Positions 61,637 through 64,000 of a stretch of 64,000 nucleotides of DNA are shown in pieces. Where the stretch lies: positions 1-64,000 of the IMG/VR virus record IMGVR_UViG_3300031758_000024. One strand, 5' to 3'. The notes under the pieces were generated by a model. That model saw only the letters and a list, made by a program, of their open reading frames with translations, made no database searches and was not told the origin of the DNA. Source of the DNA: a virus. The stretch's first letter is position 1. Each line of letters starts with the position of its first letter. The translations under genes were made by a program, and so were the position numbers.

Positions 61637-64000
61637 TCAGAAGGTCCCACCGTCTATAGTTATATTGTCTATTGAGCCACCAGTAATCGAAACATTATTT
61701 GAATTCTGGGTAGCTATAGTTCCAAGTCCCAGAGTTGTTCTAGCGGCTGATGCATCAGCATCATCAACAAGTGAGCGACCAAATGAGGTAAAGTCAGCTA
61801 AGGCAGCGGTGCCACTTCCTGTAAAGTATGGCAACTTATCTGCAGCAGATGTTAACCCTGCTATAGCAGCCAACTCAGCATCGTATGCTTGGACATTTGT
61901 GCCAATAGCTAACCCAAGATTTGCTCTTGCGTCAGTAGTATTGGTTGCGCCAGTGCCGCCATTGGCTATTGCAATAGTAGTGCCATTCCATGTACCAGAA
62001 GTTATCGTACCAAGTGTGGTTATGCTGTTTTGACCTACATAAGTTGACGCAATATCAATTGCGTCTGATGTTACTGAAATTCTGTCAGAAGTACCGCCAA
62101 CAGCTATAACACCATTGGAAAAAGTTAAACCATTGCCAGCTATTGTGCTATTGACTTGCAATTCATCTGAAGTAATTAACAAACCACTATTTGTAGCCAA
62201 GTTAATATTAAAAGTAGAACCATCTAATACCAAACCGGTACCAGCCAAATAGGTTCCTGCACCTGAGAACTGGATCCAGTTTACAGCATCGGTGCCCACT
62301 GTATTGACTTCATCAGCACAAACCCAACCGGTGTTGCCATAATTATCACCATTGTCTACGAATACAAAGTCACCACCGGCGATTTCTGCTGCTGAATCAA
62401 AGTCAGTAGCTCTTGTTAAAACTGTGCCACCAGTTGCCCATGTATAAATACCGTTATGTGCTGCTGTTGCCTGATTTTTAACTAAAATTCTATCTCCATT
62501 TTGGAGGTTATAATTATCCAGGGCAGTAAGTGCTGTTCCCAAAGTTAGAGTAGCCCCAACTCCATCTGTACCATTGCTATAGGTGACAGATCCGCCTGTA
62601 ATTGTGGCCAATGTAGCTCCAGTTGCCGCTTTTACTGTTGCATGAATGTGCAATCCCTGAGTTGCAGAATCGACATAGGCTTTAGTGGCTGCGTCTTGTG
62701 GATTTTCTGGATTTGCTAAGTTTTCTATTCTTGCGTTATTAACCGAGACATGACCAGTTCCATTTGGATCTAATGAAATTCCTCCATTAGTATCTGTAGC
62801 AGAAATTGTATTTCCATCAATACGAATATTGTCAATGTCAATTTGTTGTAACCCTGCTAAAGCTAAACTTGTTGAACCCAATGAAGTACTTGTGGTTCCT
62901 ATTGTTATTGATGAATTAGCTAGCTGACTATTGCTTACACCACCTGACTTAATTGACACTGCGCCAGAGCTAACCGAAAAGCTATCTGAGTTAAAAGATG
63001 CAATACCTTTATTGGAAGTTGTTGCATCTTCTCCGGAAATTGTAATAGTGTTATTAGTTACAGCTGTATCTATTCCCTCTCCACCAGAAATTGTTAAAGT
63101 ATCACTTGCAAGAGCTACTCCATCAGGAGTTCCAGTGTCACCAGCAATATTAAGGGTAGTAGAAATTGAGGCTGTTGTAACATTTGTTACTAAACCTTTT
63201 TCATTAATTGTAATAACAGGAATTGCGGTAGAAGAACCATGTGTGCCTGCATCGTCATTTACTGTATCAAGGGTTACTGTAATTGTAGTATTGCCAAGAT
63301 TAGTCATCGTGGCGCTTCCGTCTACATCACCTGCAATTGTTATAGTTGGATCATTTACATTGAAATCTAATTTTCCATTTGTATCGTCATAAGATACGCT
63401 TATTCCAGACTCTACATTGTCGGAAACCATTCCTCCAACAATATCTTGAATTCTTTCAGCGTTGAGCGTAACTGCTCCGCTTGTAACTGTAAAGTCTGTA
63501 GAATCAAAAGAAGCTAAACCGGTTACAGAGCTAGTTGCTGTTCTAATATTTGTATTACTAGCTGAAGTCAATCTACCCTGTGCATCAACAGTAAATGAAC
63601 CCACGGCTGTACTTGTCCCGTATGACCCCGGGGTGACTGCTGTATCATCAAGATTTAAGGTTATGGTATTTGACGATGATGCAACTGAAGATAGGCCGGT
63701 TCCACCGGCAATAGTCGCAGTTTCATTATCGTCTACAGTTTGAGAGGTTCCAGAGTCTCCAGCTAAAGTGAATGTATAAGTAGATGCAGTTATGGCTGAA
63801 TCAACATAAGCTGTGGTTGCGACTTTGGTAGTATTGTCTCCTGGACTTTGTGTTGTTGCAGTAGCAGAAGAACCTAAAGCTACTGTTCCAGAAAATGTTT
63901 TATTTCCAGAAATTGTCTGATCACTTGATAGAGTTACAAAAGCACCAGATCCACCAATAGCAAGTATGGTGGTAGCTGTACCGCCTGCCCCACCAGTACC
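61637..64000 (-). CDS. Repetitive tail-fibre-like virion protein, N-terminus outside window
   Basis: The frame is open to the right edge, so about 787 C-terminal residues are seen and the start lies outside; the GTG at 63602-63604 is internal. The sequence consists of degenerate beta repeats ([64 protein letters not shown]), plus [13 protein letters not shown] and [20 protein letters not shown], a linker frequent in marine and freshwater phage fibres. Near the end, [20 protein letters not shown] and [13 protein letters not shown] also fit fibre-like proteins. Codons look more GC-rich than baseplate genes. Receptor-facing fibre is likely; capsid decoration is an alternative. Confidence 0.8.
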   Translation of the reverse strand, partial: GTGGAGGTATTILAIGGSGAFVTLSSDQTISGNKTFSGTVALGSSATATTQSPGDNTTKVATTAYVDSAITASTYTFTLAGDSGTSQTVDDNETATIAGGTGLSSVASSSNTITLNLDDTAVTPGSYGTSTAVGSFTVDAQGRLTSASNTNIRTATSSVTGLASFDSTDFTVTSGAVTLNAERIQDIVGGMVSDNVESGISVSYDDTNGKLDFNVNDPTITIAGDVDGSATMTNLGNTTITVTLDTVNDDAGTHGSSTAIPVITINEKGLVTNVTTASISTTLNIAGDTGTPDGVALASDTLTISGGEGIDTAVTNNTITISGEDATTSNKGIASFNSDSFSVSSGAVSIKSGGVSNSQLANSSITIGTTSTSLGSTSLALAGLQQIDIDNIRIDGNTISATDTNGGISLDPNGTGHVSVNNARIENLANPENPQDAATKAYVDSATQGLHIHATVKAATGATLATITGGSVTYSNGTDGVGATLTLGTALTALDNYNLQNGDRILVKNQATAAHNGIYTWATGGTVLTRATDFDSAAEIAGGDFVFVDNGDNYGNTGWVCADEVNTVGTDAVNWIQFSGAGTYLAGTGLVLDGSTFNINLATNSGLLITSDELQVNSTIAGNGLTFSNGVIAVGGTSDRISVTSDAIDIASTYVGQNSITTLGTITSGTWNGTTIAIANGGTGATNTTDARANLGLAIGTNVQAYDAELAAIAGLTSAADKLPYFTGSGTAALADFTSFGRSLVDDADASAARTTLGLGTIATQNSNNVSITGGSIDNITIDGGTF

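Noticed and set aside
61578-63743. Several plus-strand open frames opposite the fibre-like gene
   Set aside because: They consist of Val/Ala/Pro-rich mirror translations of the repeat codons and have no independent support.
1-64000. CRISPR array, tRNA genes, insertion sequences or an integrase
   Set aside because: I saw no regularly spaced direct repeats, no gap large enough to hold tRNA genes, and no transposase or integrase motif.

Overview
The window is a stretch of a large, AT-rich tailed-phage genome with a contractile (myovirus) tail. Every gene I accept is on the minus strand, so the region reads from high to low coordinates. Genes are packed tightly, with many 1-8 base overlaps (ATGA, TGATG) and few gaps above 100 bases. 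TAA, TAG and TGA are all used as stops, so the code is standard. I saw no tRNA, rRNA, integrase, IS element or CRISPR array. The host cannot be named from sequence. Peptidoglycan-degrading tail enzymes and an r1t-like holin fit a bacterium with peptidoglycan, and a B12-dependent ribonucleotide reductase implies a host able to supply cobalamin.

In transcription order: (1) 64000-61170, the C-terminal part of a repetitive tail-fibre-like protein and a small partner. (2) 61153-57425, neck genes: connector-like protein with an Ig-like N-terminus, head-closure-like protein, a first sheath-like protein with an Ig-like N-terminus, and a tail-terminator-like protein. (3) 57312-53474, a second, standard tail sheath and three tube-like proteins, with a strong terminator hairpin after the first tube gene. 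(4) 53434-40011, two paralogous tail-assembly chaperones, a 2231-residue tape-measure candidate, a 1689-residue companion and a small basic protein. (5) 40002-23997, the baseplate core: a 3704-residue hub protein ending in a staphylococcal-nuclease-like domain, a two-domain cell-wall hydrolase (M15 peptidase plus lytic transglycosylase), an OB-fold spike protein, a spike-associated protein, a gp25-like wedge and a baseplate J protein. (6) 23967-4163, peripheral baseplate and adhesin genes, including a 1531-residue protein full of a dispersed Ala-Thr-Pro motif, a protein with a peptidoglycan-binding N-terminus and several probably paralogous wedge or adhesin proteins. (7) 4218-3701, two small membrane proteins, the second holin-like. 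(8) 3548-1, after a hairpin and a promoter-like site: an unknown protein, class II ribonucleotide reductase, a small acidic protein and a partial ThyX, which together supply deoxynucleotides.

The most unusual points are the nuclease-like domain inside the giant hub protein, duplicated sheath and tube genes, the Ala-Thr-Pro motif in the large baseplate protein, a 13-base extended -10 promoter motif shared by two gaps, and an atypical ThyX signature. Functional calls come from reading motifs by eye; no database search was run.
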